Below are positions 10,701 to 16,861 of a DNA stretch of 64,000 bases, one piece after another. The first letter of the stretch is position 1. Every line of letters starts with the position of its first letter. The stretch comes from Gemmatimonadota bacterium (GTDB taxonomy: Bacteria; Gemmatimonadota; Gemmatimonadetes; Gemmatimonadales; Gemmatimonadaceae). A model generated the notes under the pieces. It did not search any database, was not told the DNA's origin, and was given only the letters and a program-made list of their open reading frames with translations. A program made the position numbers and the translations under genes. The stretch is taken from assembly GCA_021413975.1 (NCBI GenBank), contig JAIOPJ010000013.1, positions 1-64,000 of the forward strand, written 5' to 3'.

Positions 10701-11212
10701 CCGACACCGACACCTGGAACGCGCTCGCGCGCTACGAGTACCGTTACGATGACAGCCGGCCGGCCGGCTCGGTCGAGACGGAGAGCCGTGCGCACATCCT
10801 GAGCGCCCACCTGAACGTGCGCGTGCGGCCCGATCTCACGCTCTCGGGCCAGTACGCGACCAAGCTCGGCCACGACGACATCGGCGGGATCGGCTCCGAT
10901 CTCAGCGCGCACCTCTTCACCACCCGCGCGCTCGTGGACCTCAGCCGCAACTGGGACGCGGCCCTGATCGGCCGTGCGCTCTTCACCGGCGGCTTCAGCG
11001 ACCGCGAGTTCGGCCTGGGCGCCGAGGTCGGGCGCCGGATCGCGCGGAACATGCGTCTGGCGATCGGCGGCAACGTGTTCGGGGTGCGCGACCGCGGGCT
11101 CACGGACACCAACAGCACGCAGCGCGGCCTCTACATCGACCTTGGCTGGAAGTTCGCCGAGGATATCTTCGGTGCACCCCCCGCAGCGCCCGCTCCCGCC
11201 CCGCGTCCATGA
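2..11212 (+). CDS. Giant DUF11-repeat outer-surface protein, 5' truncated by the window
   Basis: The reading frame is open from base 2, so the listed ATG at 152 is internal and the true start lies upstream. More than 3,730 residues are visible. About 21 DUF11 (Ig-like beta-sandwich) modules of roughly 127 residues fill the first two thirds. They are followed by a Cna-B/SdrD-like module (GVPGVRVILEDGTSVITDVE), a Gly/Val hexapeptide linker, an invasin-like Ig segment (ADGVTAVPVIVRVVDARGTV), and about 800 residues rich in alternating aromatic and charged strands that look like an outer-membrane beta-barrel with a Pro/Ala tail. Most modules carry a Cys pair (WTCSASAGSVCPASG), possibly disulfide bonded. 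The natural reading is a barrel-anchored surface stalk or adhesin. The stop overlaps the start of the OmpA lipoprotein gene. Ligand and length are unknown. Confidence 0.9.
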   Translation, partial: VGSVCPASGSGNITATVDLLNGGTATFTVTATASGTGTITNTATITAPVGVNDPAGNNSATDNNTVITPTADLSITKTDGVATVNQNGTVTYTIVASNAGPSAVSGATITDVIPANLSAATWTCSASAGSVCPASGSGSINASVDLLSGGAATFTVTATASGAGTITNTATITAPVGVNDPAGNNSATDNTAITPTADLSITKTDGIVSVFQGGTVTYTIVAGNAGPSAVTGATVSDVIPATLGAATWTCAASVGSVCPASGSGDINATVDLLSGGSATFTLTATASGTGAITNTATITAPVGTNDPAGNNSATDNNTVIIAAADLSITKTDGLTAVNQGGTVTYTIVASNAGPSAVTGATVSDLIPANLSAATWTCSASAGSACPASGSGNLNATVDLLSGGTVTFTVTATASGAGTITNTATITAPVGVVDPAGNNSATDNNTVITPTADLSITKTDGLTAVNQGGTVTYTIVASNAGPSAVTGATVSDVIPANLSAATWTCSASAGSACPASGSGNLAAIVDLLSGGSATFTVTATASGSGTITNTATIAAPVGTNDPAGNNSATDNNTVIAPTADLSITKTDGLTAVNQGSAVTYTIVASNAGPSAVTGATVADVLPANVSGATWTCSATAGSACPASGVGNLAASVDLLSGGSATFTVTVTASGAGTITNTATITAPVGVNDPAGNNSATDNNTVITPVADLSITKVLGSGPPVPGLPVTYSITVANAGPSDVAGATVTDVFPAAISGVTWSCSASAGSSCAASGSGDLNTTVSLLSGGSVTYTATGTLAASGTGALVNTATVTAPVGLFDPPGNNSATANNVRTPQADVAVSQTGPASVVPGNPITYSVTVTNNGPSDAVTTNVTVPLPPGVTFINSAGDCPAGFPCALGTLPPGATRTFTVTYLVPGAYAGPDPITHSVTATTATTDPALGNNTAVASTSVGSPIADLGITKSDGSAVSIPGAPITYTIVASNAGPSAAIGATVTDNFPADITGVTWTCSAAGGAACPASGSGNLSVLVDLPAGGTVTFTASGTISPSATGSLVNTASITPPPGVSDPSSANNTDVNTLVPSADLSLTKTGPLNAVPGSSLVYTLTVSNAGPSNAAGVTVTDPTPAGLTFVSTAGDCVTAFPCVLGIVPPGATRTITVTYAVPPTYTTPDPVVNTATVSSTTADPVAGNNSASTSTPVAATADLGITKTDGLVTVNQGGTVTYTIVASNAGPSAVTGATVTDVIPAALSGATWTCSASAGSVCPASGSGSIAASVSLLSGGSATFTVTATASGTGTITNTATIAAPVGVTDLGVGNNSATDNTAITPTADLSITKVLSSGAPVAGATASYTITVSNAGPSAVAGAAVADAFPATLTGVTWTCAASAGSACAASGAGDINTTVDLLSGGTATFTASGAIAANATGSLANTATVTPPVGVNDPAGNNSSTATAALTAQADVTVTQTGPANAVPGTTITYTVVVTNNGPSDAQNVVVSAAVPPGLTLVGTAGACPAGFPCALGTLTPGATRTFTVTYTVPSGYTTPDPIVHTVTTSSTTPDPVPVNNNAALPIGLGASQADLSITKTDGVASATQGGTITYTIVAANAGPSDVTSATVSDLLPAQLTGATWTCTTSAGSVCPASGAGNLNATVSLLNGGSATFLVTATVSGTGTIANTATITAPVGVVDPAGNNSATDNHTVITPTADLSITKTDGVVAASQGSTLTYTIVVSNAGPSAVTGATVTDLLPAQLTGATWTCGATAGSTCPAAGAGDINATVDLLSGGQATFTVTGTVTGTGVITNTATVAAPVGVNDPAGNNSATDNNTVITPTADLRITKTDGVASVLQGATVTYTIVASNSGPSAVTGATVADPLPAQLTGATWTCSATAGSACPASGAGNINASVDLLNGGTATFILTATASGSGTVINTATIASPVGSNDPTPGDNSATDNTTIVPTADLSITKSDGVATVNQGGTLTYTILVSNAGPSAVVGATVSDPLPAALSGATWTCTASAGSACPASGSGSINASVSLLSGGTATFTLTATVSGSGSITNTATVTAPVGVNDPAGNNAATDVTTAASTADLSITKTDGLTTIATGATVTYTIVANNAGPSAVTGATVSDVMPAQLSTPTWTCTASAGSTCPAAGAGNINAAVDLAVGGTATFTVTSPVTGTGVLSNTATITAPVGINDPAGNNSATDVTTIQRPDLALTKSHTGTFIVGSNGTYSLTVQNVGAAATAGVTTVLDTLPAGLGFVSATGTNWACGVVGQIVTCTTNTPIAAGASSVITLVTAVTAPALPSVTNRAVVSTANDASPANDAASDPTTVSPAVDLSITKTPVGVFRVGGTGSYNMVVANVGPTATLGTVTVVDTLPTGLTFVSAVGAGWSCGAVGAVMTCTYSAVLAPGATAAFTLTVNVAAAALPTVVNRVTVSTLGDEISIGNNVSTTSPVLVSDVQLTVEKTASRDVVEIADVLDYRVEVRASGTVTATDVVLNDALPSGFSYLNGTARLDGVVIADPTGAPGSRLAFALGTVPSGGSVVVTYRVRVGAGARLGDGINRAFASSAIMGAASATAAARVRVEGGVFTDRATILGKVYVDCECDSLQVVQGAHEVGVPGVRVILEDGTSVITDVEGKFSFYGISPRRHVLRVDERTLPPGSVLLETARRNAGDARSRFVDLTTGELHVADFALRRTDGLLREVQARRAQGEISGLVADSGVVMVSGVPVEGGVPVASGMPVTGGTVVAGGAAVAGGVAVAGGSGAGVLTVAPRTDGVYRPLLATGVAALGEGLTTFLLRSDSSASAPSASGHRIDMRVPQSVLPADGVTAVPVIVRVVDARGTVVSAPGRVTLETSLGRWLVEDLDLNEPGVQTMLGDSGSVFRLAAPTQPGNGQVRVTTEQRLSTTQNIYFGAASQALLATGLVQARVSLRSLTTGALTPARAEDGFEEVLQDLSVSSGSGDLRAGARGALYLRGKVKGDYLLTLALDSEREEQERLRRDIRPDEFYPVYGDASVREFDAQSAGRFYVRVDKERSYFLYGDFATPSAVDSRVLTAYDRTFTGARQHIEGNRGVLDVFASQGRLTQIVDEIRGMGISGPYALRRRDARMNTERVEILTRDRNQPSLIVRVEPQQRFADYTLEPFTGRILFRRPVPSLDSDLNPVSIRVLYEVEQGGDAFWQAGLSGQARVTSRLELGGTLVRDANPTDARSLVGLNATLQLGEATFLLAEAAQTDGDSLVTGRATRFELRHRSTRLDARLFVGRSDSGFANLSSTFAGGRGEIGARGTYMLDARTRILTEALRTEDRVTGGRREGAQLGVERSFNERLRVEAGFRHASETTAPASLQTVGATPNETNALRTRVTADLLDRRRASVWGEFEQDVQSSDQRRAALGADFLVAKRTRIYGRHELLSSFAGPYAMNGAQSAAQTVLGIDTDYLTGNQAFSEYRARDAFAGRDAEAAIGLRNRWTLQRGLVLNTSYERVARLRGTGVEATSVTGGIEYTRNPLWRGTARVEFRDATGGDSWLGSLGYARKVTRDVTFLGRSLFSTIANTQTQSRTQLGFAFRQTDTDTWNALARYEYRYDDSRPAGSVETESRAHILSAHLNVRVRPDLTLSGQYATKLGHDDIGGIGSDLSAHLFTTRALVDLSRNWDAALIGRALFTGGFSDREFGLGAEVGRRIARNMRLAIGGNVFGVRDRGLTDTNSTQRGLYIDLGWKFAEDIFGAPPAAPAPAPRP
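8174..8281 (+). repeat. Six 18-bp units encoding a hexapeptide linker
   Basis: Six consecutive 18-bp units encode VPVEGG, VPVASG, MPVTGG, TVVAGG, AAVAGG and VAVAGG. They lie between the Cna-B-like module and the Ig/barrel part of the giant protein. The composition (Gly, Val, Ala) suggests a flexible elastin-like linker, and the unit structure suggests length variation by slippage. Confidence 0.8.
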
Positions 11213-12774
11213 ACCGCTTCGTCGCTCTGCCTCGTGCGGTCCGCTGGATCGGCGCTCTCGCGCTGATCGGGCTGGGCCTCGCGTGCAGTGCGACCGCGGG
11301 CCCGAGCGGCCTGAACGCGCCCTCCCAGCGCATCACCGACGAGGCGATCGGTGAGGACCTGAAGCTGCTCAAGACCTGGCGGCAGCGGCTCGACGCGCTC
11401 GCGGCCGACAAGTCACCCGACCCGGCGCGGCGCTATCTGCTCGCGAAGGCGCAGGCCTGGCTGGGGCTGAGCACGGACGAGTACTGGGCCAACGACCGCG
11501 GCCCCATCGTCGAGGAGAGCCTCGGCGAGGCCATGCGCCTCTCGGCCCTCCTGATCGACGGCGCGACGGACCGGGTGGAAGGGGAGACCAAGCTGCCCAA
11601 CGGGACCCGGATCGTGCGCCCGGACCTCTGGATGGCCGTGAAGCGTTTCAAGGCGCATCCGCGGTTCGACCTCGTGGCGGAGGAGGTCGCGCAGCTCGAG
11701 GTCGAGCTCGTCCGCGCGGGGCACGACGGCGCCCCGGGAGCGGCCTGCAGCGCCGAGCCGCACATCAGGGCCTCGGACTCGCTCGGGACCTACGTGGACA
11801 GCGTCCTCAAGTCGGCGCCTCCTCCGGCCCCCGTCGTGCCGATCGTTCCCCCCACGCCGACCGTGACGCCGCCGGACCGCGACCGCGACGGCGTGCCGGA
11901 CATGATCGACTGCTGCCCGAACACACCGGCGGGTCTGCCGGTCGACGCCCGCGGCTGCCCGGCGCCGACGGTGTCGACCGTGTCGGTCCTCGATGGGGTC
12001 GAGTTCGACATCGATCGGTTCGCACTGCGGCCGCGGGCGAAGTCGGTGCTCGACAGCGTCGGACAGGAGCTGCTGCGCCGAGCGGGCGTGCCGGTCGCGC
12101 TGACCGGTCACACCGACTCGATCGGCACCGAGGCCTACAACCAGACGCTCTCGGAGAACCGGGCGCGGACCGTGCGGCAGTACCTCATCGACCGCGGCGT
12201 CGCGGCGGATCGGATCTCGTCGGCCGGCTACGGCGAGACCCGTCCGCGTGACACCAACCGCAACTCCGCCGGGCGGCAGCGCAACCGCCGCGTGGAGCTC
12301 ACCTGGCAGCAGCCGGATCAGCCGGATCTCGCGCCGTCGTGCGCCGTGGCGCCGCCGGAGCAGGAGATCCCCGCGGTCGTGCCCGACGTGACCGCGGTGA
12401 CGCCCAACGAGCAGGAAGGCACGGGACCGCTGCTCGACCGCGTGCTCTTCGCGTCCGCCTCCATGGCGATCACGCAGATGGAGCGCGCCCGCCTCGTGCG
12501 GACGGCGCGCGAGCTCGCGACCCGCGGCGACTACACGCTCGAGGTCGTCGGACATGCCGACGACGTGGGTGATCGCGAGTCGAACCTGGCGCTCTCGCTC
12601 TCGCGTGCCTGGGCGGTGCGGGCCTTCCTCGTCGATCTCGGCGTGCCGGCCTCGCGGCTGGTGGTCAGCGGCTTCGGCGCCGATCGTCCTGCCGTCGTCG
12701 GGCGGTCGCGCGCGGCGCGGGCGCACAACCGGCGCGTCGACCTCCTGCTGAGCCGTTCCACGACGACGCCCTGA
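11209..12774 (+). CDS. OmpA-family lipoprotein with two OmpA C-terminal domains
   Basis: 521 aa. The N-terminus is a lipoprotein signal with a lipobox ending LGLAC. An alpha-helical region follows, then a thrombospondin-3-like Ca loop (DRDRDGVPDMIDCCPNTPAG), then two OmpA peptidoglycan-binding domains at about residues 260-370 and 405-515. Both keep the Asp/Arg pair that contacts diaminopimelate in this family (GHTDSIG...LSENRA and GHADDVG...LSLSRA). The ATG overlaps the stop of the giant repeat gene (ATGA), so the two are translationally coupled. It probably tethers the surface protein or outer membrane to the cell wall. Two OmpA domains in one chain are uncommon. Confidence 0.92.
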   Translation: MNRFVALPRAVRWIGALALIGLGLACSATAGPSGLNAPSQRITDEAIGEDLKLLKTWRQRLDALAADKSPDPARRYLLAKAQAWLGLSTDEYWANDRGPIVEESLGEAMRLSALLIDGATDRVEGETKLPNGTRIVRPDLWMAVKRFKAHPRFDLVAEEVAQLEVELVRAGHDGAPGAACSAEPHIRASDSLGTYVDSVLKSAPPPAPVVPIVPPTPTVTPPDRDRDGVPDMIDCCPNTPAGLPVDARGCPAPTVSTVSVLDGVEFDIDRFALRPRAKSVLDSVGQELLRRAGVPVALTGHTDSIGTEAYNQTLSENRARTVRQYLIDRGVAADRISSAGYGETRPRDTNRNSAGRQRNRRVELTWQQPDQPDLAPSCAVAPPEQEIPAVVPDVTAVTPNEQEGTGPLLDRVLFASASMAITQMERARLVRTARELATRGDYTLEVVGHADDVGDRESNLALSLSRAWAVRAFLVDLGVPASRLVVSGFGADRPAVVGRSRAARAHNRRVDLLLSRSTTTP

Positions 12775-12825
12775 TCGAAGGCAGGCGACCGGCCGTGCGA
12801 CCTCGCGGCGGAAGGCGTGCGGCGG

Positions 12826-12838
12826 CATACTTCCGGCC
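12826..12838 (+). promoter_or_regulatory. Candidate leaderless promoter of the GH109-like operon
   Basis: CATACT ends 7 nt before the ATG at 12839, the spacing expected if transcription begins at the start codon. No Shine-Dalgarno sequence is visible. No clear -35 was seen. Confidence 0.35.
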
Positions 12839-14215
12839 ATGACCGAATCCCTCAATCGCCGCGACCTGCTCAAGCAGGCCCTTGTCACCGGTGCGGGCAT
12901 CGCCGCTGCCAACGCGCTCACCCCGATGCCCGCCGTCGCGGAGAACATCACGGCGGCCACGGCGCCCGACGCCGCGCCTCCGCGCGCGGCATTCGCGAAG
13001 TCCATGAAAGGAGTGCCGTTCGCACGCCATGAGGTGGTGCGCCTCGCCGTGGTGGGCACGGGGCTGCGCGGCCGGGGCCAGATCTCCGAGTTCCTCGCGA
13101 TCGAGGGCGTGCGCATCGTCGCGGTGGCCGACACGGTGCCGGAGAAGGCCGCCCGCGCGGTGAAGATGTGCACCGACGCCGGCCAGCCGGCTCCCGCGGT
13201 CTACACCAACGGGGAGCGCGACTTCGAGCGCCTCGTCGAGCGCGACGACATCGACTACGTCTACACCGCCACGCCCTGGGAATGGCATGTGCCGGTGCTG
13301 CTCGCGGCGCTCCGGGCAGGGAAGCACTGCGGCGCCGAGTGCCCGATCGGGACCACGCTCAAGGACCTCTGGGAGTTGGTCGACGCGAGCGAGAAGGCGC
13401 AGCGCCACTGCCAGCAGCTCGAGAACTGCAACTACGGCTACAACGAGATGCTCGTGAACCGTCTCGTGCACGACGGCGTGCTGGGCGAGGTGCTCTACGG
13501 CTCGGCGGCGTACCTGCACGACCTGCGCGAGATCCTCTTCGAGAACCGTGACGAAGGACTCTGGCGGCGCGGCTGGCACACGCGCATGAACGGCAACCTG
13601 TACCCCACGCACGGCCTCGGGCCGGTGGCGGGATACATGGACCTCAATCGCGGCGACCGGATGACCTACATGGTCTCCATGAGCACGCCCGAGCGCGGCC
13701 TCACGCTGCACCGCGAGGCGACGGTCACCGACCGCAACGACCCCAAGTGGCAGGAGCGCTACGTGACCGGCGACCTCAACTCGTCGCTGATCATGACCGC
13801 GAAGGGGCGCAACATCCTCCTGCAGCACGATGTCTCGAACCCGCGCCCCTACTCGCGCCTCAACGGCGTGCAGGGCACCAAGGGCGTCTTCGAGGACTAC
13901 CCGGCGCGCATCTACGTGGACGGGCAGGCCGGTGGCGAGCGCTTCACCGGCATCGACGAATGGAAGAAGACCCACGAACACCCGCTCTGGACGCGCGTCG
14001 GCGAACTCGCGCGCACCAAGGGCGGTCATGGCGGGATGGATTTCATCCTCGCCTACCGGCTCATCGAGACCATGCGTGAGGGACTCGTCCCCGACATCGA
14101 CGTCTACGACTCGGCGAGTTGGAGCGCGCCGATGCCGCTGAGTCAGATGTCGGTCGCCAGGGGCAGCGCGCCGATGAGGTTCCCGGATTTCACCCGCGGC
14201 AACTGGAGCGCCTGA
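12839..14215 (+). CDS. Gfo/Idh/MocA-family protein of the GH109 (alpha-N-acetylgalactosaminidase-like) type
   Basis: 458 aa with a Tat signal (NRRDLLKQ followed by a hydrophobic stretch and PAVA). The NAD-binding Rossmann start reads VVGTGLRGRGQ. The motifs TPWEWHVP, YPTHGLGP, DLNRGDRM, GGHGGMDF and DVYDSASWSAP follow in the order known from family GH109, which hydrolyses alpha-N-acetylgalactosaminides by an NAD-dependent redox mechanism. First gene of a coupled operon with a symporter, nucleotidyltransferase and GHMP kinase, which fits a glycosidase feeding sugar uptake. Substrate is inferred from family only; other GH109 members may act on different glycosides or be oxidoreductases. Confidence 0.85.
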   Translation: MTESLNRRDLLKQALVTGAGIAAANALTPMPAVAENITAATAPDAAPPRAAFAKSMKGVPFARHEVVRLAVVGTGLRGRGQISEFLAIEGVRIVAVADTVPEKAARAVKMCTDAGQPAPAVYTNGERDFERLVERDDIDYVYTATPWEWHVPVLLAALRAGKHCGAECPIGTTLKDLWELVDASEKAQRHCQQLENCNYGYNEMLVNRLVHDGVLGEVLYGSAAYLHDLREILFENRDEGLWRRGWHTRMNGNLYPTHGLGPVAGYMDLNRGDRMTYMVSMSTPERGLTLHREATVTDRNDPKWQERYVTGDLNSSLIMTAKGRNILLQHDVSNPRPYSRLNGVQGTKGVFEDYPARIYVDGQAGGERFTGIDEWKKTHEHPLWTRVGELARTKGGHGGMDFILAYRLIETMREGLVPDIDVYDSASWSAPMPLSQMSVARGSAPMRFPDFTRGNWSA

Positions 14216-15987
14216 TGCTGCTCACCAAGCTCGACTGGATCATCGTCGTCGTCTCGCTCGCCCTCGCGTTCATCCCGGCGCTGTTCCTCGCCGGCCGCGC
14301 GGGATCGAGCACGGCCGAGTTCTTCACCTCGGGGCGTTCGGCGCCCTGGTGGCTGATCGGCGTCTCGATGGTCGCGACGACCTTCAGCACCGACACGCCG
14401 AACCTCGTCACGGATCTCGTGCGCACCGGCGGCGTGGCCGGCAACTGGGTCTGGTGGGCCTTCCTGCTCACCGGCATGGCGACGGTGATGTTCTACGCTC
14501 GCATGTGGCGGCGGTCGGGCGTGCTCACCGACCTCGAGTTCTACGAGATCCGCTATTCGGGCCGGGCCGCGTCGTTCGTGCGCGGATTCCGCGCAATCTA
14601 CCTCGGGCTCGTCTTCAACGTGGTGATCATGGCGACGGTGAACCTCGCCGCCGTCAAGATCGCCAACATCCTACTCGGCTGGCCGATGGAGAAGACGCTG
14701 CTCTGGTGCGCCGGGCTCAATGTCGGCTTCGCCGTGATCTCCGGGCTCTGGGGCGTGCTGGTCGCCGACCTGATCCAGTTCGGCATCGCCATGACCGGCT
14801 CGTTCGCGGCCGCGTACTTCGCGCTCCAGCGTCCCGAAGTGGGCGGGCTCGCCGGGCTCTTCGCCAAGCTGCCCAAGGAGACCTACGCCTTCCTCCCCGA
14901 TTCCTCGAACTGGGGCGTGTTCGTCACGGTGCTCATCCTGCCGCTCACGGTGCAGTGGTGGTCGGTCTGGTATCCCGGCGCCGAGCCCGGCGGCGGCAGC
15001 TACATCGCCCAGCGCATGCTCGCCTCCAAGAGCGAGAAGGACGCGCTGGTGGGGACGCTCTTCTTCAACGTCGCGCACTACGGGCTCCGCACCTGGCCCT
15101 GGATCATCGTGGCGCTGAGCTCCATCCTCGTCTTCCCCCAGCTCACCGACATCTCGGCCGCCTTCCCAAACGTGCCGGCGAACCTGATCGGCAACGACAT
15201 CGCCTATCCGGCGATGCTCACCTTCCTGCCGGTCGGCTGGCTCGGCCTCATGATCGCGGGGCTGCTCGCGGCCTACGTCTCCACGATCGTCACGCACCTG
15301 AACTGGGGCACGTCGTACCTGGTGCACGACCTCTACCGGCGCTTCATCCGCAAGGATGCCAGCGAGAAGCACTATGTCGGCGTCGGCCGGTTCGTGACCG
15401 CCGGCCTCATGCTCGTCGCCGCGATCGTGACGAGGTACATCAACACGGCCTCGACTGGTTTCTCGCTGCTCCTCTCGATCGGTGCGGGCACCGGGCTGCT
15501 CTATCTCCTGCGCTGGTACTGGTGGCGCGTCAACGCGAGCGCCGAGATCGGCGCCATGGCCGCGTCGTTCCTGACCGCGATCGCGTTCCAGGTCCTCAAG
15601 GCGCGCGGCATGGACATCAGCGCCACGACCTCGCTCCTCGGCACGGTCGGCGTGACGACCGTGGTGTGGGTCGCGGCGGCCTTCCTCGGCCCGAAGACCG
15701 ACGAGAAGGTGCTCGAGTCGTTCTACAGGCTCGTTCGGCCTGCGGGGCCGGGCTGGACGCGCGTGCGCGCCGCCACGGGCATCACCTCGTCGCCCGACTC
15801 CATCCCGCAGGCGATGGTCGGCTGGGTGTGCGGCATCTTCTTCGTGTACGCCGCGCTCTTCGGCGTCGGGTCGTTCCTGGCCGGCAACCTGTCGCTCGCG
15901 GCCACGTGGGGCGTGATCTTCGTCGTCAGCGGGGCGGGGGTGCTCAAGGTGCTCCAAGGCTTCTGGCAGCCTGCCAAGGCGGGCTGA
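14215..15987 (+). CDS. Sodium:solute symporter (SSF family)
   Basis: 590 aa from the ATG that overlaps the preceding TGA (TGATG). The longer ORF-track start at 14119 reads through the end of the GH109-like gene in another frame and is rejected. About 13 hydrophobic segments are visible, with the SSF-like stretch PGAEPGGGSYIAQRMLASKS. The family imports sugars, amino acids or vitamins with Na+. Here the neighbours (GH109-like enzyme upstream, sugar nucleotidyltransferase and galactokinase-type kinase downstream) point to a sugar or amino sugar. Confidence 0.9.
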   Translation: MLLTKLDWIIVVVSLALAFIPALFLAGRAGSSTAEFFTSGRSAPWWLIGVSMVATTFSTDTPNLVTDLVRTGGVAGNWVWWAFLLTGMATVMFYARMWRRSGVLTDLEFYEIRYSGRAASFVRGFRAIYLGLVFNVVIMATVNLAAVKIANILLGWPMEKTLLWCAGLNVGFAVISGLWGVLVADLIQFGIAMTGSFAAAYFALQRPEVGGLAGLFAKLPKETYAFLPDSSNWGVFVTVLILPLTVQWWSVWYPGAEPGGGSYIAQRMLASKSEKDALVGTLFFNVAHYGLRTWPWIIVALSSILVFPQLTDISAAFPNVPANLIGNDIAYPAMLTFLPVGWLGLMIAGLLAAYVSTIVTHLNWGTSYLVHDLYRRFIRKDASEKHYVGVGRFVTAGLMLVAAIVTRYINTASTGFSLLLSIGAGTGLLYLLRWYWWRVNASAEIGAMAASFLTAIAFQVLKARGMDISATTSLLGTVGVTTVVWVAAAFLGPKTDEKVLESFYRLVRPAGPGWTRVRAATGITSSPDSIPQAMVGWVCGIFFVYAALFGVGSFLAGNLSLAATWGVIFVVSGAGVLKVLQGFWQPAKAG

Positions 15988-15991
15988 CGCA

Positions 15992-16861
15992 GTGGGTCCG
16001 CGGCGCGGCGACGCGGCCACCCCGCGTGCGACGACCGCGGTGATCCTCGCGCGCGGACTCGGCACCCGGATGCGTGCCGAGGATGGCGCGACGCTCACGG
16101 AAGCGCAGCGCGTGGCCGCGAGCGCCGGCGCCAAGGGGCTCATGCCGGTGGCGGGGTTCCCGCTACTCGACCATGTGTTGCATGAACTCGCCGAGGGCGG
16201 CGTGACCGACGTCGTCTTCGTCATCGCCCCGCGAGAGACGGCCCTGCGCGGGCGCTACGGGCGCGACCACGTCCCGCGCCGCCTGCGTGTGCGGTTCGCG
16301 GAACAGGTCGAGCCGCGCGGCACCGCCGACGCATTGATCGCGGCGCGCGAGGCGGTGGACGCATGTGGTCCGCATGACGCCTCGGGTGTAGCGCACTTCC
16401 TCATGCTCAACGCCGACAACCTCTACCCGGCCGAATCGGTGCGGGTGCTCGTGGGTCTCGACGGGCCGGGGCTGATCGCGTACGAGGCCGAGGCCCTCAC
16501 GGCACAGGGCAACATCGAGGCCGCGCGCGTGCAGGCCTTCGCGTTGCTCGACCTCTCGGCCGCAGATGAACTGCGCGAGATCGTCGAGAAGCCGGCGGCG
16601 GACCATCCGCTCATGCTCGCCGCCGAGCGATGGGTCTCGATGAACCTCTGGCGGTTCGACTCGGGGATCTTCGATGATTGCGCCCGCGTGCGGCCCTCGG
16701 TCCGCGGGGAGCTCGAGCTGAGCGATGCGGTGCGCGGTGCGATCGCACGCGGGGTGCGGTTCCGCGCCGTGCGGCAGCGGCTGGCGGTGCTCGACCTCTC
16801 GCGACGGGGCGACGTGGCGACCGTCGAGGCGCGGCTCGCGGGCCGAGTGCCGGCCCCATGA
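15992..16861 (+). CDS. Sugar nucleotidyltransferase (NTP_transferase fold)
   Basis: 289 aa from a GTG four bases after the symporter stop. The N-terminal signature AVILARGLGTRMRAEDGATL matches the GxGTRM nucleotide-binding loop of sugar-1-phosphate nucleotidyltransferases. A long insertion precedes the sugar-binding Lys region (AKGLMPVAGFPLLDHV). NADNLYP is the probable metal-binding Asp and EIVEKPA the usual product-side motif. It presumably activates the sugar 1-phosphate made by the next gene's kinase, giving an NDP-sugar. The nucleotide and sugar cannot be read from sequence. Confidence 0.85.
   Translation: MGPRRGDAATPRATTAVILARGLGTRMRAEDGATLTEAQRVAASAGAKGLMPVAGFPLLDHVLHELAEGGVTDVVFVIAPRETALRGRYGRDHVPRRLRVRFAEQVEPRGTADALIAAREAVDACGPHDASGVAHFLMLNADNLYPAESVRVLVGLDGPGLIAYEAEALTAQGNIEAARVQAFALLDLSAADELREIVEKPAADHPLMLAAERWVSMNLWRFDSGIFDDCARVRPSVRGELELSDAVRGAIARGVRFRAVRQRLAVLDLSRRGDVATVEARLAGRVPAP

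Noticed and set aside
8621-10912. 763-aa minus-strand ORF opposite the barrel region
   Set aside because: Low-complexity shadow of the real plus-strand gene.
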